From Dyella nitratireducens (GTDB taxonomy: Bacteria > Pseudomonadota > Gammaproteobacteria > Xanthomonadales > Rhodanobacteraceae), in contig NZ_BMJA01000006.1 in NCBI RefSeq assembly GCF_014642835.1, positions 1 to 64,000 on the forward strand: DNA of 64,000 nt. Reading direction: 5' to 3'. A program made the position numbers and the translations under genes. The notes below the pieces were generated by a model. The model had not been told where the DNA came from and did not search any database. It was given only the letters and a program-made list of their open reading frames with translations. Of this stretch, positions 63,341 through 64,000 are shown piece by piece. Within the stretch, counting starts at the first letter, position 1; every line of letters begins with the position of its first letter.

Positions 63341-63635
63341 GCGGATTCTCCTTGAACGTCGGAACAACGAACGACATACGCGCTGACGACAGGCATGAGG
63401 GGGCCATGCAGGCACATGCGTGCCCGCCCGTTTACGTTGTCGGGTCAGCGGTAAATGAGGCTTGCTCGAGCGTTGACGCTAGGGAGAGGTTGCCCGAGCT
63501 TGCTGCACAACATGAATTCGCGGCGAGGTTGCTTCACCCCACCCCAGCCCGCCCCTACTACATGTAGGAGCGGGAGTTATCTCTGGCGTAACTGAGTACA
63601 ACGAGTAAATCCAATCCAGATAAGCAATCAGTACT
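63341..63635. other. Gap between glpK and the porin gene
   Basis: About 295 bases without a gene. It includes a hairpin (CCGCCCCTAC/GTAGGAGCGG, about 63556-63580) that resembles the one at 53476, possibly ending glpK transcription. The stretch next to the porin start should hold its promoter; no operator pattern was recognised. Confidence 0.4.
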
Positions 63636-64000
63636 TCAAATCCTGAAACCCATCGTCGCCTCCACGGCCTGTTTCCAGCCCGCGTACAGTGTTTCGCGTT
63701 GTGCTTCCGGCATCTGCGGTTCAAAGCGGCGATCAATCGCCCAGTGACGCGCAATGTCTTCGCGATTGGGCCAAAAACCTGTCGCCAGACCGGCGAGATA
63801 TGCCGCGCCCAGCGCGGTCGTTTCGGCCACTTTTGGCCGCAGCACGGGAACATTGAGCATGTCGCTTTGGAACTGCCCAAGAAATCCATTGGCAATGGCG
63901 CCACCATCCGCGCGCAGTTCTTTCAACTTGATGCCGGCGTCACTTTCCATCGCGGCAAGCACGTCGCGTGTTTGATACGCCATCGATTCCACGGCAGCGC
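63636..64000 (-). CDS. glpK: Glycerol kinase, C-terminal part (cut by window end)
   Basis: About 121 residues of the C-terminal end of a FGGY-family kinase. The visible part holds the GlpK-typical [57 protein letters not shown] and [12 protein letters not shown]. It phosphorylates glycerol to sn-glycerol 3-phosphate in the cytoplasm. The N-terminal ATPase half lies beyond position 64000. A porin gene follows downstream. Confidence 0.92.
   Translation of the reverse strand, partial: AAVESMAYQTRDVLAAMESDAGIKLKELRADGGAIANGFLGQFQSDMLNVPVLRPKVAETTALGAAYLAGLATGFWPNREDIARHWAIDRRFEPQMPEAQRETLYAGWKQAVEATMGFRI

Overview
The window is high-GC proteobacterial DNA. Gene content suggests a gammaproteobacterium of the Xanthomonadales, Rhodanobacteraceae-like (for example Dyella, Luteibacter or Frateuria): large TonB-dependent receptors coupled to LacI repressors and secreted glycosidases, an OprB porin, a PilR-type regulator and a TPR/2-oxoglutarate oxygenase in a carbohydrate locus. 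This placement is inferred from gene content and protein style, not from a marker gene search. I see no rRNA, tRNA, CRISPR array, transposase or phage structural gene.

Layout. (1) 1-5408: an accessory block of three paralogous proteins with a shared N-terminal half and unrelated C-terminal ends (the first cut by the window edge), followed by a dermonecrotic-toxin-like protein. Two of the paralogues have a near-identical 51-bp leader. (2) 5473-23162: an alpha-glucoside/trehalose-type utilisation locus. It holds a LacI repressor, a palindromic operator, a GH65 phosphorylase fused to a beta-phosphoglucomutase, a TonB receptor, an MFS transporter, two secreted GH65 hydrolases flanking a TPR-2OG oxygenase, a GH37 trehalase and a secreted alpha/beta hydrolase. 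(3) 23414-28909: signal transduction, with a PilR-like sigma-54 activator, a response regulator/histidine kinase hybrid, and a phytochrome-style kinase with a single-domain regulator. (4) 29162-36821: mannose release and catabolism, with a GH92 mannosidase, a LacI repressor with two operators, a sugar MFS permease, a PfkB kinase and an AGE-family isomerase. (5) 37196-43183: a TonB receptor with GH35 beta-galactosidase and GH27 alpha-galactosidase. (6) 43270-46273: a DUF4105-like membrane protein divergent from a lipoprotein lipase-like hydrolase. (7) 46316-59055: a LacI-controlled cluster resembling a 3-keto-glycoside pathway (Gfo/Idh/MocA oxidoreductase, permease, three TIM-barrel proteins, GMC dehydrogenase with its small subunit, DUF1080 hydrolase), then a GH31 enzyme. 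(8) 59463-61210: an AAA ATPase plus DUF4276/TOPRIM-like pair that looks like a defence module. (9) 61336-64000: ssb, an OprB porin and the 3' end of glpK.

The genes form stepwise systems. Outer-membrane receptors admit oligosaccharides, exported enzymes trim them, inner-membrane permeases import sugars, and cytoplasmic phosphorylase/mutase or isomerase/kinase pairs feed glycolysis. Each block has its own LacI regulator with a visible palindromic operator.

Two dispersed intergenic repeat families cross these blocks. One is a double-hairpin element of about 72 bp (three copies). The other is an element of about 162 bp (three copies) in which the core is conserved while the long stems differ in sequence but keep base pairing. 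That second family, the modular N-terminal/C-terminal paralogues and the AAA-DUF4276 pair are the most promising places for something not yet described.
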